A stretch of 64,000 nt of DNA from Bacteroidota bacterium. GTDB lineage: Bacteria; Bacteroidota; Bacteroidia; SXHM01. The notes under the pieces were generated by a model. The model searched no databases, had not been told where the DNA came from, and saw only the letters and a program-made list of their open reading frames with translations. The stretch covers positions 1 to 64,000 of the forward strand of contig CANKAM010000010.1 in the NCBI GenBank assembly GCA_947479755.1, read 5' to 3'. This document shows positions 53,941-63,568 of the stretch, piece by piece. The position numbers were made by a program, and so were the translations under genes. Every line of letters begins with the position of its first letter. Positions within the stretch are counted from its first letter, which is position 1.

Positions 53941-54951
53941 TTAATAAAATTGATTGATAGCCTCTGTAAGTTGTTTTGTTTCCAATAAAAAACCATCGTG
54001 TCCGTAAAGTGAATCTATTTCCCTGAACTCTGCTCCCGGAATATGTTCTGCCAGAAATGATTGTTCGTTGGGCGGAAAAAGTATATCAGAAGTAATGCCG
54101 ACAGCAAGTGTTTTTGCTTTGATAGAAGCCAAGGCATTGGTAACACTTTTTCTTCCCCTTCCAACATTATGTGTGTCCATTGCTTTGGATAAATACCAAT
54201 AAACATGAGCGTTGAAACGTTTAACCAATTTATCGCCCTGATAATTCTGATATGATGCAGCGCGAAAGTTGTCAGTCTTTTCGTTGGTTTCCTCGCTCTG
54301 ACTTTGTCGGTAAGCATGGTAGTTACGGTAAGAGAGCAAAGCAATAGCACGTGCTGTTTTCATTCCGTTTTGTCCTGCACTCAGGCTTTCTGTTCTGAAA
54401 GTCGGGTCGGTTTCCAGCGCCATGCGTTGCGATTCACGAAAAGCAATTCCCCAGGGCGAATGCAACGCGCTTGTTGCAATAGCAACAAGGTGTTCAATGC
54501 GTTCAGGTTCTTCGATGCTCCATTCAATGGCTTGCTGTCCGCCCAATGAACCACCAATAACAGTGTGTATTTTTTCAATGCCGAGATGTGCAGCCAGCAA
54601 TTGTTTTGCCTTCACCATGTCGCGCACAGTTATCATTGGGAAACTGAGAAAATAAGGTTTTTCTGTTTCGGGATTTATACTTGCTGCGCCTGTTGTTCCG
54701 TAAAACGAACCAAGTATGTTATCGCAGACAATAAAGTATTCATCAGGATTGTAGAAATCAGTTGCACCAAATAACCCTTTCCACCAGTCAAACACATCAG
54801 AACTGGCCGTTAGTGCGTGACAAACCCAAACTACTTTACTTTTTCCGGTAACAAAATTTCCATATGTGTGATACGCAATCTCTAATTCAGGAAGGCTTTT
54901 CCCGCTTTCGAGTCTGAATTCTTTTTTATAATGAAACTTTCTGGCACTCAT
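53941..54951 (-). CDS. metX: Homoserine O-acetyltransferase MetX
   Basis: 336 aa from ATG 54951 (MSARKFHYKKEFRLESG, the family start); an ATG at 54966 would overlap metZ by 14 bp. Alpha/beta hydrolase fold: nucleophile Ser in GGSLGGQQAIEW, Asp in ITSDILFPP, His in SLYGHDGFL. It acetylates homoserine using acetyl-CoA for the next sulfhydrylation step. Whether it uses succinyl-CoA instead cannot be read with certainty. Confidence 0.9.
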   Translation of the reverse strand: MSARKFHYKKEFRLESGKSLPELEIAYHTYGNFVTGKSKVVWVCHALTASSDVFDWWKGLFGATDFYNPDEYFIVCDNILGSFYGTTGAASINPETEKPYFLSFPMITVRDMVKAKQLLAAHLGIEKIHTVIGGSLGGQQAIEWSIEEPERIEHLVAIATSALHSPWGIAFRESQRMALETDPTFRTESLSAGQNGMKTARAIALLSYRNYHAYRQSQSEETNEKTDNFRAASYQNYQGDKLVKRFNAHVYWYLSKAMDTHNVGRGRKSVTNALASIKAKTLAVGITSDILFPPNEQSFLAEHIPGAEFREIDSLYGHDGFLLETKQLTEAINQFY

Positions 54952-54952
54952 A

Positions 54953-56131
54953 TTATTTGCTTGCATTCAGCGCCTGTTCAACATCAGAAATAATATCATC
55001 AATGTGCTCCAGTCCGACAGAAATGCGGACTAGCCCCGGTAAAATTCCCGATTCCAATCGCTCTGCTTCTGTCAACTTTGCGTGGGTTGAGGAAGCCGGA
55101 TGCGTAACAATGGAACGTGTGTCGCCCAAATTAGCAGAAATAGAAAGCATCTTCAATGCATCCATAAATTTCCTACCTCTCTCCACTCCGCCTTTTACAA
55201 TAAACGTTACAATTCCACCGCCTGCGCTCATTTGCTTTTTTGCAATTTCGTAATGCGGGTGCGAAGGAAGGAAAGGATATTTCACCAGTTCAACTTCTTT
55301 GTTATTCTCCAACCATTGCGCAAGTTTAAAAGCGCTATCAGAATGTCTGTTCATCCGAACAGCTAGTGTTTCCAGACTTTTTGAAATAATCCATGCATTG
55401 AAAGGTGAAAGCGCAGGGCCGGTGTGCCTTGCAAATAACTTTATGGTGTCAACATACTTTTTGCTTCCGTTAATGGTGCCGCCCATAACGCGTCCTTGTC
55501 CATCTAAATACTTTGTTGCAGAATGAATGATAATATCTGCTCCGTATTTTACAGGTTGTTGTAAATAAGGTGTTGCAAAGCAATTGTCCACTACCAAAAT
55601 CAGATTGTTTTGTTTTGCAAATTTCCCCAGCCATTCTAAATCAATAATGTCTATTCCCGGGTTTGACGGGGTTTCCACATACAACAGTTTGGTTTCTTTT
55701 TTCACCGCAGCCTGCCATGTTTCGGGAGTGTTGATGTCCACATAGCTGTGCGAGATATTCCATTTCGGAAGTAGTTTGGTAATCACGCTGTGCGTAGAGC
55801 CGAATATCGAACGACAGGAAAGCAAATGATCCCCTGCATTAAGCAATGCAGCAAAGGTGGTAAACACGGCTGCCATGCCTGTTGCCGTTGTTAAACCTTC
55901 TTCTGTTCCTTCAAGAAAATTCATTTTTTCAATCAACTCGCTGTTGTTGGGATTGGTAAAACGGCTGTAAATATTTCCTTCCTTTTCATCCGCAAAAAGC
56001 GCACGCATATCTTCCGCATCATCAAACATAAAACTGGAAGTAAGAAAGAGGGGGGTGCTGTGCTCTTTCTGAGCAGTGCGTGCTGTTTGCGTGCGCACGG
56101 CAAGTGTTTCAAAATGTTTTGATTTTGCCAT
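54953..56131 (-). CDS. metZ: O-acyl-homoserine sulfhydrylase (MetZ type, PLP enzyme)
   Basis: 392 aa, fold type I PLP enzyme. PLP-Lys in HSATKYLDGQGR (about residue 205), substrate-pocket YSRFTNPNNSELIEKM, phosphate-binding TATGMAAV and late THPASSTHAKL. It condenses the acylated homoserine with sulfide to homocysteine. The GQGR after the Lys is the MetZ mark as I remember the family; MetY or a cystathionine synthase activity is an alternative. It sits between osmC and metX with a 2-nt gap upstream. Confidence 0.88.
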   Translation of the reverse strand: MAKSKHFETLAVRTQTARTAQKEHSTPLFLTSSFMFDDAEDMRALFADEKEGNIYSRFTNPNNSELIEKMNFLEGTEEGLTTATGMAAVFTTFAALLNAGDHLLSCRSIFGSTHSVITKLLPKWNISHSYVDINTPETWQAAVKKETKLLYVETPSNPGIDIIDLEWLGKFAKQNNLILVVDNCFATPYLQQPVKYGADIIIHSATKYLDGQGRVMGGTINGSKKYVDTIKLFARHTGPALSPFNAWIISKSLETLAVRMNRHSDSAFKLAQWLENNKEVELVKYPFLPSHPHYEIAKKQMSAGGGIVTFIVKGGVERGRKFMDALKMLSISANLGDTRSIVTHPASSTHAKLTEAERLESGILPGLVRISVGLEHIDDIISDVEQALNASK

Positions 56132-56133
56132 AA

Positions 56134-56553
56134 TTATTTTCCGTTGATGGTATAGGAGTAGGTGATGGTCGCAGTCTTTTCTAATGTTTTAGCAACAGAA
56201 CAATATTTATCCAATGACAATTTGATAGCATGTTCTAATTTATCCTTTTCAATTTTTCCGGTAAGAATAAACTGGATGTGAATGTCGGTGAACAGCGAAG
56301 GAATTTTGTCTTTTTCTCTTTCTGCGGTAATCACTACATCGTAATCGTCCACTTCCTGTCTTTGCTTTTTCAAGATGGAGATTATATCAATGCTAGCGCA
56401 TCCGCCTAGTCCCATAAGCATCATTTGCATCGGGCGAACACCCAAATCATCACCACCATCCTGCGGACCTGCATCAATGGATACGGTTCTTCCGTTTGTT
56501 CCAGTGGCTTCAAGGTTGTAGTTTTTGTTGAGGCGTTTAAGTTTTATTTCCAT
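56134..56553 (-). CDS. OsmC-family peroxiredoxin-like protein
   Basis: 139 aa from ATG 56553. The two conserved Cys are in GLGGCASIDI and KYCSVAKT, as in OsmC/Ohr thiol peroxidases; it would remove organic peroxides or act on sulfur compounds. It sits between cysH and metZ, 1-2 nt from both, so it belongs to the sulfur operon. A longer frame upstream overlaps cysH and is not needed. Confidence 0.88.
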   Translation of the reverse strand: MEIKLKRLNKNYNLEATGTNGRTVSIDAGPQDGGDDLGVRPMQMMLMGLGGCASIDIISILKKQRQEVDDYDVVITAEREKDKIPSLFTDIHIQFILTGKIEKDKLEHAIKLSLDKYCSVAKTLEKTATITYSYTINGK

Positions 56554-56554
56554 G

Positions 56555-57256
56555 TTAGTTCGTTTCGTGCAATCCACATTCCTTTTTTGAATTTTCCCAC
56601 CACCAGCGTCCTGCGCGTATATCTTCGCCCGGCTGTATAGCACGTGTGCAAGGCGCACAGCCGATGCTGACAAAACCTTTGTCATGCAGGGGATTATAAG
56701 GAACGTTGTTCTCTTTTAAATACTCAACAACCTGTTCCAAACTCCATTTAGCAAGCGGGTTATATTTAATTAGCTGATACGTTTCATCCCATTGAAACAG
56801 CGGCAGGTTTTCGCGTTCTGTGCTTTGTCCGCTGCGCAAACCTGTAATCCATATCTCCTTTCCTTTCAAAGCTCGCTGTAAGGGTTCAACTTTGCGGATA
56901 TGGCAACATTCCTTGCGGTTTTCCACTGAATCATAAAAACTGAAAGGTCCTTTCTTTGTAAGTAATTCTTCTGTTTTTGTTTTATCGGGAAAATAGGTTT
57001 TAATTTCTTTTTTGTAGCGTTTTATAGTCTTGTCAAAGGTTTCGTAGGTCTCGTTGAAAAGCCTTCTGGTGTCAATGGTAAACACTTCAGCAACAAGATT
57101 GTTTCTGAAAATCAGATCGGTCAGTACCTGGTCTTCTTGCCCGAAGCTGGTAGAGAAAGCAATGCTTTTATAGTTCTGTGCAAGCGCATCAAGAACTTCA
57201 GGAATTGGTTTTTCTTTAAACTGTTCTGATAATTTTTGTGCGGTAACTAATGACAT
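56555..57256 (-). CDS. cysH: APS/PAPS reductase CysH
   Basis: 233 aa from ATG 57256. It reduces activated sulfate to sulfite in assimilation. PP-loop-like FSTSFGQEDQVL (about residues 34-45), DTRRLF, ITGLRSGQSTER, and cluster Cys in KECCHIRKVEPL and SIGCAPCTRAI; the CC-to-CxxC set is the 4Fe-4S form that usually accepts APS rather than PAPS. The C-terminal catalytic Cys is in ECGLHE. The ATG at 57307 would run through the attenuator hairpin and is rejected. First gene of the cysH-osmC-metZ-metX-hom operon. Confidence 0.9.
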   Translation of the reverse strand: MSLVTAQKLSEQFKEKPIPEVLDALAQNYKSIAFSTSFGQEDQVLTDLIFRNNLVAEVFTIDTRRLFNETYETFDKTIKRYKKEIKTYFPDKTKTEELLTKKGPFSFYDSVENRKECCHIRKVEPLQRALKGKEIWITGLRSGQSTERENLPLFQWDETYQLIKYNPLAKWSLEQVVEYLKENNVPYNPLHDKGFVSIGCAPCTRAIQPGEDIRAGRWWWENSKKECGLHETN

Positions 57257-57280
57257 TTTTGTGCTGTAAAGTGGGTTGAG

Positions 57281-57327
57281 GTCGGGATTGTAAATCCCGA
57301 CTAACACCGAGATTTAGATGTTGCGGG
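57281..57327 (-). promoter_or_regulatory. Attenuator-like hairpin with competing pairing before cysH
   Basis: On the minus strand GTCGGGATT and AATCCCGAC (57281-57301) form a perfect 9-bp stem with a 3-nt loop. An upstream CCCG (57324-57327) with AACA can pair instead with TGTT and the CGGG of the first arm, making the two folds mutually exclusive. There is no T-run after the stem, so it would not be a classical intrinsic terminator. Confidence 0.55.
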
Positions 57328-57343
57328 CAATATGAAAAATGCC

Positions 57344-57418
57344 TTAACAACAACAGCAACAGCAGCACATCATCCGGTTGGATGCTATTGAAGAATGATG
57401 TTGTTTAATAGGTGTCAT
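57344..57418 (-). CDS. Poly-Cys leader peptide (24 aa), candidate attenuator ORF
   Basis: ATG 57418 to TAA 57344. The sequence is MTPIKQHHSSIASNR then MMCCCCCCC: two Met and seven consecutive Cys codons (UGC UGC UGU UGC UGU UGU UGU) directly before the stop. It begins about 9 nt after the predicted transcription start, lies between a strong promoter and a stable hairpin, and precedes an operon for sulfate reduction and methionine synthesis. A stalled ribosome at the Cys run when charged tRNA-Cys is scarce would change folding downstream. Poly-Cys leader ORFs acting this way are known in mycobacteria; I know of no named family here. Confidence 0.72.
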   Translation of the reverse strand: MTPIKQHHSSIASNRMMCCCCCCC

Positions 57419-57433
57419 GCTGCTGAATGAGGG

Positions 57434-57465
57434 CAAATATAAATTCAAATGATTTAGCTTCCAAA
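57434..57465 (-). promoter_or_regulatory. Promoter of the leader-cysH-met operon
   Basis: On the minus strand TTTG (57462-57465), a 20-bp spacer and TATATTTG (57434-57441): an exact fit to the Bacteroidota consensus. It lies in the 73-bp gap after hisIE, so the sulfur genes are a separate unit from the his operon. Confidence 0.8.
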
Positions 57466-57491
57466 TAAAACATTCATCAGCTAAGTATCAA

Positions 57492-58085
57492 TTATTTATG
57501 CCGCCCTTCCAATTTTTTCACAACATCAGTAAGTTTTAAATCTTTTGCAGCAAGTAACACCATATAATGGTAGAGCAAGTCGGCTGCTTCGCCAATAAAT
57601 AATTCTTTGTTGTTGTCCTTGGCTTCAATTACTAATTCTATGGCTTCTTCGCCTACTTTTTGTGCAACTTTATTAATGCCCGATGCAAATAATGAAGATG
57701 TATAGGATTTATCTGATGGATGATTTTTTCTGTCTTGTATTGTTTTTTCAAGATGCTCCAGAAAAAAAGAATTCGGGAAATTGTTTTCATTAAAACAAGT
57801 GTCGCTTGCCTTATGGCAAACAGGACCAATCGGGGTTGCCTGTATCAGCAAGGTGTCGTTGTCGCAATCTTCTTTAATACTTAGTACTTCCAGAAAGTTG
57901 CCCGATGTTTCCCCTTTTGTCCACAGTCTTTGTTTGCTGCGGCTGAAAAATGTTACCCTTTTTTCTTTTTCGGTTTTCTCCAATGCTTCGCTGTTCATGT
58001 AGCCCAGCATCAGCACTTTTGCGGTTTTTGCATCCTGAACTATTACAGGAATTAGTCCTCCTGATTTTTCAAAATCTAAATTCAT
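57492..58085 (-). CDS. hisIE: Bifunctional phosphoribosyl-AMP cyclohydrolase / phosphoribosyl-ATP pyrophosphatase HisIE
   Basis: 197 aa. HisI part (about residues 1-105): [35 protein letters not shown] and the zinc/Cys region DCDNDTLL and [12 protein letters not shown]. HisE part (about 115-197): [16 protein letters not shown] and [15 protein letters not shown]. Its ATG overlaps hisF by 4 nt. Last gene of the his operon. Confidence 0.95.
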   Translation of the reverse strand: MNLDFEKSGGLIPVIVQDAKTAKVLMLGYMNSEALEKTEKEKRVTFFSRSKQRLWTKGETSGNFLEVLSIKEDCDNDTLLIQATPIGPVCHKASDTCFNENNFPNSFFLEHLEKTIQDRKNHPSDKSYTSSLFASGINKVAQKVGEEAIELVIEAKDNNKELFIGEAADLLYHYMVLLAAKDLKLTDVVKKLEGRHK

Positions 58086-58837
58086 AGTCTTACGGGTATT
58101 TGTTGTTGAGCTAAGTAATTTTTAAGATCTTTTATTTCTATTTCCTTGAAATGAAAAACGCTGGCAGCTAATGCTGCATCAGCTTTTCCCTTAGTAAATG
58201 CTTCCACAAAATGTTCTGGTTTGCCTGCGCCACCGGAGGCAATTACAGGAATGGAAATCATGTCGGAAATGCGCGCAAGTTCTTCGCATGCAAAACCGTT
58301 TTTAGTGCCATCATGGTTCATGGAAGTAAACAATATTTCACCTGCACCCAATTTCTCTAATTGTTTCACCCAATCTTCAAGCAGCAATTCAGTTTCTATT
58401 CTTCCCCCATTCAAGAAAACTTTCCATGCTACGTTTATGTTTTTTGCATCAACAGCAACTACTACGCATTGGCTGCCAAAACGCGAAGCTATTTCCGAAA
58501 CAAGTTCCGGATGCTTTACTGCTGCTGAGTTTATAGAAATTTTGTCGGCACCTGCATTCAATAAAGCTGATACATCTTCAACTGAAGAAATTCCACCTCC
58601 AACAGTAAACGGAATATTCAGATTTAACGCAATACGGTTGACTAATTCAATTAGTGTTTTTCGTTTCTCGTGTGTGGCGGTGATGTCTAGAAAAACAAGT
58701 TCGTCAGCACCTTCATCTGCATAACGTTTACCAAGTTCAACCGGATCTCCGGCATCGCGAAGGTCAAGAAAATTCACACCTTTTACGGTTCTTCCGTCTT
58801 TGATATCAAGGCATGGAATTATGCGTTTGGTAAGCAT
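58082..58837 (-). CDS. hisF: Imidazole glycerol phosphate synthase subunit HisF
   Basis: 251 aa TIM barrel, full length. N-terminal [19 protein letters not shown] with catalytic Asp11, [12 protein letters not shown], second catalytic Asp in [17 protein letters not shown] region and phosphate site [12 protein letters not shown]. It works as a complex with HisH, encoded two genes upstream. Confidence 0.96.
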   Translation of the reverse strand: MLTKRIIPCLDIKDGRTVKGVNFLDLRDAGDPVELGKRYADEGADELVFLDITATHEKRKTLIELVNRIALNLNIPFTVGGGISSVEDVSALLNAGADKISINSAAVKHPELVSEIASRFGSQCVVVAVDAKNINVAWKVFLNGGRIETELLLEDWVKQLEKLGAGEILFTSMNHDGTKNGFACEELARISDMISIPVIASGGAGKPEHFVEAFTKGKADAALAASVFHFKEIEIKDLKNYLAQQQIPVRL

Positions 58838-58841
58838 TTAT

Positions 58842-59552
58842 TCAGGATTTTAACTCGTTTAATTTTATTCTGCCTTCATAAAAAGCCTTTCCTACAATTG
58901 CTCCGTAAAGTCCTGCACTTCTTAGTTCGTTGAGTTCGTCAACAGACGAAACTCCACCGCTGGCAATTAATTTAATCGTTGGAAATTTTGTTAGTATCTG
59001 TTTGTAAAGTTCGGTGGCTGTGCCTTGCAGTAAACCATCTTTAGTAATGTCGGTGCATATAACATACTTAATTCCGCTGCTGATGTAGTTTTTAAGAAAC
59101 TGAAACAACTCTTCCTGAGATTCTTCTTTCCATCCGTTCACTGCAATTTTTCCATTTTTTACATCAGCACCAAGAATTATTTTGTCTGCTCCATAGCTTT
59201 TTATCCATTCAATAAAAAGTGATTTATTTTTAACAGCAATACTTCCCCCTGTTACCTGGTTTGCCCCACAATCAAAAGCAATGCGAATGTCATTATTTGA
59301 CTTTATTCCACCTCCGAAATCAATTTTTAGGCTGGTGTTTTTAGAAATGGTTTCCAATACTTTGTAGTTGACAATGTGTTGTGATTTTGCTCCGTCAAGA
59401 TCAACTAAATGCAGGTGTGTTATTCCTGCGGCTTCAAATTCTTTAGCAACTTCCAGAGGATTTTCATTGTAGATTTTTTTCTGTGCATAATCTCCTTGCG
59501 TAAGTCTTACGCATTTTCCGTCAATAATATCTATCGCAGGAATAATGATCAT
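58842..59552 (-). CDS. hisA: ProFAR isomerase HisA
   Basis: 236 aa TIM barrel related to His[21 protein letters not shown] with catalytic Asp8, [25 protein letters not shown], and [12 protein letters not shown] with the second Asp; [12 protein letters not shown] forms the phosphate site. Start overlaps the hisH stop by one base. Confidence 0.95.
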   Translation of the reverse strand: MIIIPAIDIIDGKCVRLTQGDYAQKKIYNENPLEVAKEFEAAGITHLHLVDLDGAKSQHIVNYKVLETISKNTSLKIDFGGGIKSNNDIRIAFDCGANQVTGGSIAVKNKSLFIEWIKSYGADKIILGADVKNGKIAVNGWKEESQEELFQFLKNYISSGIKYVICTDITKDGLLQGTATELYKQILTKFPTIKLIASGGVSSVDELNELRSAGLYGAIVGKAFYEGRIKLNELKS

Positions 59553-60130
59553 CAGAGTGCTAAGAAGTTTTTCAGAATTTGTTCGCCAACGCTGCTGCTT
59601 TTTTCAGGATGAAACTGCACAGCATAGAAATTGTTTTTTTTTAGCGCTGCGCTGAATGGATTGATGTAATCAGTTTCAGCAATGGTGTTTTCGCCTATTT
59701 CTGCAAAGTAGCTGTGAACATAGTATTCATAGCTATCTTCGCTACAGCCTTCAAATAAAGGACTTTTCAAATTAAAAATAGTATTCCAACCCATATGCGG
59801 AACTTTTAAAACAGGATTGAATTTTTTCACCTTCACCGGAAATACTCCAAGACAGTCAGTATTGCTTTCTTCTGAATGCTGACACATTAATTGCAGCCCA
59901 AGACAAATTCCCAAAAGAGGTTGTGATAATTGCGGAATTAGTTTGTCAAGATTTTTTTCTTTGAGAAATTTCATAGCTGTTCCGGCTTCTCCGACCCCCG
60001 GGAAAATTATTTTTTCGGCTTTCTGCAATTGTTCTATATCATTGGTCAGCACAGGCTCAATGCCCAACCGGTTCAGCGCAAATCGCACCGACTGTATATT
60101 TCCCGCGTTGTAGTCAATAATGGCTATCAT
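59552..60130 (-). CDS. hisH: Imidazole glycerol phosphate synthase glutaminase HisH
   Basis: 192 aa class I glutaminase. Catalytic Cys in [11 protein letters not shown] (about residue 76), His and Glu in QFHPEKSS near the end. It makes ammonia for HisF. ATG overlaps the hisB stop by 4 nt. Confidence 0.95.
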   Translation of the reverse strand: MIAIIDYNAGNIQSVRFALNRLGIEPVLTNDIEQLQKAEKIIFPGVGEAGTAMKFLKEKNLDKLIPQLSQPLLGICLGLQLMCQHSEESNTDCLGVFPVKVKKFNPVLKVPHMGWNTIFNLKSPLFEGCSEDSYEYYVHSYFAEIGENTIAETDYINPFSAALKKNNFYAVQFHPEKSSSVGEQILKNFLAL

Positions 60131-61236
60131 AAAATCCCCTTTGTTGTGGGTAATTCATTGTTGCTAATATCACGCTTCAAAGCCATTTTTATTGCCTTTG
60201 CAAATGCCTTATATATTGCTTCAATCTTGTGGTGTTCATTCGTTCCTTCAGCATTTATATTCAGGTTGCATTTTGCAGAATCAGAGAACGATTTGAAGAA
60301 ATGAAAAAACATTTCGGTAGGCATTTCGCCAATTTTTTCACGTTTAAATTCTGCCTTCCATTCAATCCAGCTGCGCCCACCAAAGTCAATGGCCACCTGT
60401 GCCAGACAATCATCCATAGGCAGGCAAAAGCCATAGCGTTCCATCCCCTTTTTATTGCCTAACGCTTTCAAGAATGCTTCTCCAAGTGTGATTGCGGTGT
60501 CTTCAATCGTATGGTGTTCGTCAATATGCAAATCACCTTTTGCGGAAATTTCAAGGTCAATATTTCCGTGACGTGCCAGTTGGTCGAGCATGTGGTCAAA
60601 AAAAGCTAAACCGGTTGCTATTGTTGATTTGCCTGCTCCATCAAGATTAACAGAAATACTGATTTCGGTTTCTTTTGTTTTCCGTTCAACACTTGCCTTG
60701 CGTGGCGGTAATTTCAGGAAGTAATATATTTCGTTCCAGTTGGCTGTTGTAAGTGCAAGCACACCAAAATCATTACCTTTTAATTTTTCTGTAGATCCGA
60801 TAAAAATTGCTTTTGCTCCCAGGTTTTTTGCCAGTTCAACATCGGTGGCACGGTCGCCAATTACATAAGAATTAGCAAGATCATACTCATTAGAAATGTA
60901 TTTTGTCAATAAACCTGTCCGCGGTTTTCGAGTCGGAGCATTGTCTTTTGCAAACGATTTGTCAATCAGGATTTCATTGAAAATAATGCCTTCGCCTTCC
61001 AGCGTTTTAAGCATCTTATTTTGTGCAGGCCAAAAGTTCTCTTCGGGAAATGAAGCTGTGCCAAGCCCATCCTGATTGGTAACCATCACTAATTCATAGT
61101 CAAGTTCGGCAGCAATTTTTGCTAAAGCAGAAATGGCACCCGGAATAAATTCCAGTTTTTCAAGACTGTCAATTTGCTGATCTGCCGGCTCGGTGATGAT
61201 GGTTCCGTCACGGTCAATAAAAAGAACTTTTTTCAT
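60127..61236 (-). CDS. hisB: Bifunctional histidinol-phosphatase / IGP dehydratase HisB
   Basis: 369 aa fusion. N-terminal HAD phosphatase (about residues 1-165: [14 protein letters not shown] with the DxD nucleophile pair, [24 protein letters not shown]) and C-terminal dehydratase (about 180-369: [53 protein letters not shown]). The bifunctional form and the gene order match the enterobacterial layout. Confidence 0.95.
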   Translation of the reverse strand: MKKVLFIDRDGTIITEPADQQIDSLEKLEFIPGAISALAKIAAELDYELVMVTNQDGLGTASFPEENFWPAQNKMLKTLEGEGIIFNEILIDKSFAKDNAPTRKPRTGLLTKYISNEYDLANSYVIGDRATDVELAKNLGAKAIFIGSTEKLKGNDFGVLALTTANWNEIYYFLKLPPRKASVERKTKETEISISVNLDGAGKSTIATGLAFFDHMLDQLARHGNIDLEISAKGDLHIDEHHTIEDTAITLGEAFLKALGNKKGMERYGFCLPMDDCLAQVAIDFGGRSWIEWKAEFKREKIGEMPTEMFFHFFKSFSDSAKCNLNINAEGTNEHHKIEAIYKAFAKAIKMALKRDISNNELPTTKGIL

Positions 61237-61238
61237 CT

Positions 61239-62282
61239 TTATTTGAATTTTTTCAAAGCGTTTAACAACTTATCATTTTCTTCTTTTGTTCCAACGGTAA
61301 TGCGGATGCAGCCTTCGCATAATTCCACTTTTGAACGGTCACGCACTACAATGTTCTCACGCACTAAATAATTGTAAACCGATTTTGCATCCTCAACTTT
61401 TACAAGTATGAAATTAGCGTCTGACTGGTAAATATGTTTTACAAGAGGCAGGGCTGAAAGCGCAGAAATCAGTTTTGCCCTTTCCTTAAGAATTTCAGAA
61501 ATATAACTCTTTACGTTCTCAGGTTTTTCAAGAGCTACCAATACTATTTGCTGAGTAATACCATTGATGTTATAAGGTGGTTTTATCTTAGAGAGAATGT
61601 TGATGATTTTGTCGTCTGCAAAGGCCATACCTAGTCTGAGTGAAGCCATTCCCCATGCTTTAGAAAAGGTTTGCAAAACAACAAGGTTAGGATAGTTCTT
61701 CAATTTCGATACAAAACTTTGTTGAGCAGAAAAATCTATATATGCTTCGTCAACGACTACAATTCCGTTAAACTTTTCAAGCACTTCTTGCATTAGTTCA
61801 GTTTGAAAAGAATTTGCTGTTGGATTGTTTGGCGAGCAGAAAAAAATCAGTCGTGTGTTAGTATCAATTGCATTTTGAATTCCTACAGTATCTGGTTGAA
61901 AATTATTTTGCAGCAGCACCTTCCGGACTTCTACATCATTTATGTTTGCTGCTACTTCATACATTCCGTAAGTAGGAGGAAGAATAATTACATTGCTTTT
62001 TCCGGGTTCGCAGAAAGCGCGGAAGAGCAGGTCAATCCCTTCATCACTGCCGTTTCCCAGAAATATATTTTTCAGCTCAACTCCTTTTAGATCGGCAATT
62101 TTATCTTTCAAGTTTTTTTGATGCGGATCGGGATAACGGTTGTAGCCTGTGTTAAAAGGATTTTCATTTGCATCCAGAAATATGCCATTGCTTCCGCTGA
62201 ATTCATCGCGAGCAGAAGAATAGGGGACAAGTTTTTTTACATTGTCTCTTGTAATGGAATCAAGGTTGAATGTGACGTTCAT
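61239..62282 (-). CDS. hisC: Histidinol-phosphate aminotransferase HisC
   Basis: 347 aa fold type I PLP aminotransferase. [19 protein letters not shown] at the start, [29 protein letters not shown]-Lys in [17 protein letters not shown]. It adds the amino group to imidazole-acetol phosphate. One-base overlap with hisD upstream. Confidence 0.95.
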   Translation of the reverse strand: MNVTFNLDSITRDNVKKLVPYSSARDEFSGSNGIFLDANENPFNTGYNRYPDPHQKNLKDKIADLKGVELKNIFLGNGSDEGIDLLFRAFCEPGKSNVIILPPTYGMYEVAANINDVEVRKVLLQNNFQPDTVGIQNAIDTNTRLIFFCSPNNPTANSFQTELMQEVLEKFNGIVVVDEAYIDFSAQQSFVSKLKNYPNLVVLQTFSKAWGMASLRLGMAFADDKIINILSKIKPPYNINGITQQIVLVALEKPENVKSYISEILKERAKLISALSALPLVKHIYQSDANFILVKVEDAKSVYNYLVRENIVVRDRSKVELCEGCIRITVGTKEENDKLLNALKKFK

Positions 62283-63568
62283 TATTTATTATTCATTCTT
62301 ATTGATACTGCATTGGCGTGAGCCTGTAACTGTTCAGCTTCTGCCATTATTACTATTGTTTTTCCAAGTGTATTAATACCCTGTTCCGATATTTTCTGAA
62401 ATGTAATTTTCTTCACAAAGCTGTCTATTGAAACTCCGCTGTATGCTTTTGCAAACCCTCCGGTTGGCAGCGTGTGGTTGGTTCCTGATGCATAATCGCC
62501 TGCGGCTTCGGGTGTGTAATTTCCGATGAAAACAGAGCCTGAATTAGTGATTTGTAAAGCAACTTCATCTGCATTTTTTACGGCAAGTATTAAATGCTCG
62601 GGCGCATAATCATTAATAAAATCAATGGCTTCCTTAGTTTTAGCTTGGTCGAAAATTATTGCTGAACTGTTTGCTAATGCTTTTTCTGCAAGGCCTTTTC
62701 GGGGTAAAATTTCAAGTTGTTTTTTTAGTTCTGTCATCACTATATTCACTATTTCCTGTGATGTTGCAACAAGCATAACCTGACTGTCAGCTCCATGCTC
62801 AGCTTGTGAAAGAAGGTCAGCTGCCACAAAAGCAGGAACGCATGTTTCGTCAGCAAAAACAAGAACTTCCGATGGACCAGCGGGCATATCTATCGCAATT
62901 CCTTTTGAGTTGATAAGCTGTTTGGCTGCGGTTACATATTGATTACCCGGACCAAATACTTTGTAAACAGAAGGGATGCTTTCAGTACCAAAAGCCATGG
63001 CAGCAATAGCCTGCGCACCTCCAACTTTGAATACTTTTTTTACTCCTGATACTTTTGCTGCATATAAAATTGCGGGATGTATTTTGCCATCTTTACCGGG
63101 TGGTGAACACAGAATAATTTCTTTGCATCCTGCAATGTTTGCTGGAACTGCCAACATCAGAACCGTTGAAAATAAAGGCGCAGATCCGCCCGGAATGTAG
63201 AGTCCGACTTTTTCAATTCCTACTGATTTTCGCCAACAAAAAACTCCGGTAGATGTTTCAATTATTTTCGCTTCTTCTTTTTGCGAAGCGTGAAATGTTT
63301 CAATGTTCTTCTTTGCCTGTTCTATCGCCTGCTTTAGTACTTCTGAATCTTGTTGTTCAGCCTCTGAAAATTCTTTTTCACTTACCTGAAGTTTTGTTAT
63401 TTCGGCTTTGTCAAAGCGGAGTGAATATTCACGCAAAGCCTTGTCGCCATTTGCTTTTACGTTGTCAAGAATTTCTGAAACACTCGCATACAATGATGTT
63501 GAATCAAAATATGGGCGTTGAAGCAACGACTGCTGTTGTTGTTTATCAGGATTGATAACTATCTTCAT
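62282..63568 (-). CDS. hisD: Histidinol dehydrogenase HisD
   Basis: 428 aa, full length. NAD-binding and zinc-site marks: GLYIPGGSAPLFSTVLMLA, GGAQAIAAMAFGT, VFGPGNQYVTAAKQL, DMPAGPSEVLVFAD, LLSQAEHGADSQ and the catalytic pair in YAPEHLIL plus NHTLPTGG. Performs the last two oxidations to histidine. Confidence 0.96.
   Translation of the reverse strand: MKIVINPDKQQQQSLLQRPYFDSTSLYASVSEILDNVKANGDKALREYSLRFDKAEITKLQVSEKEFSEAEQQDSEVLKQAIEQAKKNIETFHASQKEEAKIIETSTGVFCWRKSVGIEKVGLYIPGGSAPLFSTVLMLAVPANIAGCKEIILCSPPGKDGKIHPAILYAAKVSGVKKVFKVGGAQAIAAMAFGTESIPSVYKVFGPGNQYVTAAKQLINSKGIAIDMPAGPSEVLVFADETCVPAFVAADLLSQAEHGADSQVMLVATSQEIVNIVMTELKKQLEILPRKGLAEKALANSSAIIFDQAKTKEAIDFINDYAPEHLILAVKNADEVALQITNSGSVFIGNYTPEAAGDYASGTNHTLPTGGFAKAYSGVSIDSFVKKITFQKISEQGINTLGKTIVIMAEAEQLQAHANAVSIRMNNK

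Noticed and set aside
57257-57343. SAM or cobalamin riboswitch before cysH
   Set aside because: I see one compact hairpin with a competing pairing, not the multi-helix cores of these riboswitches; the Cys leader gives a simpler explanation.
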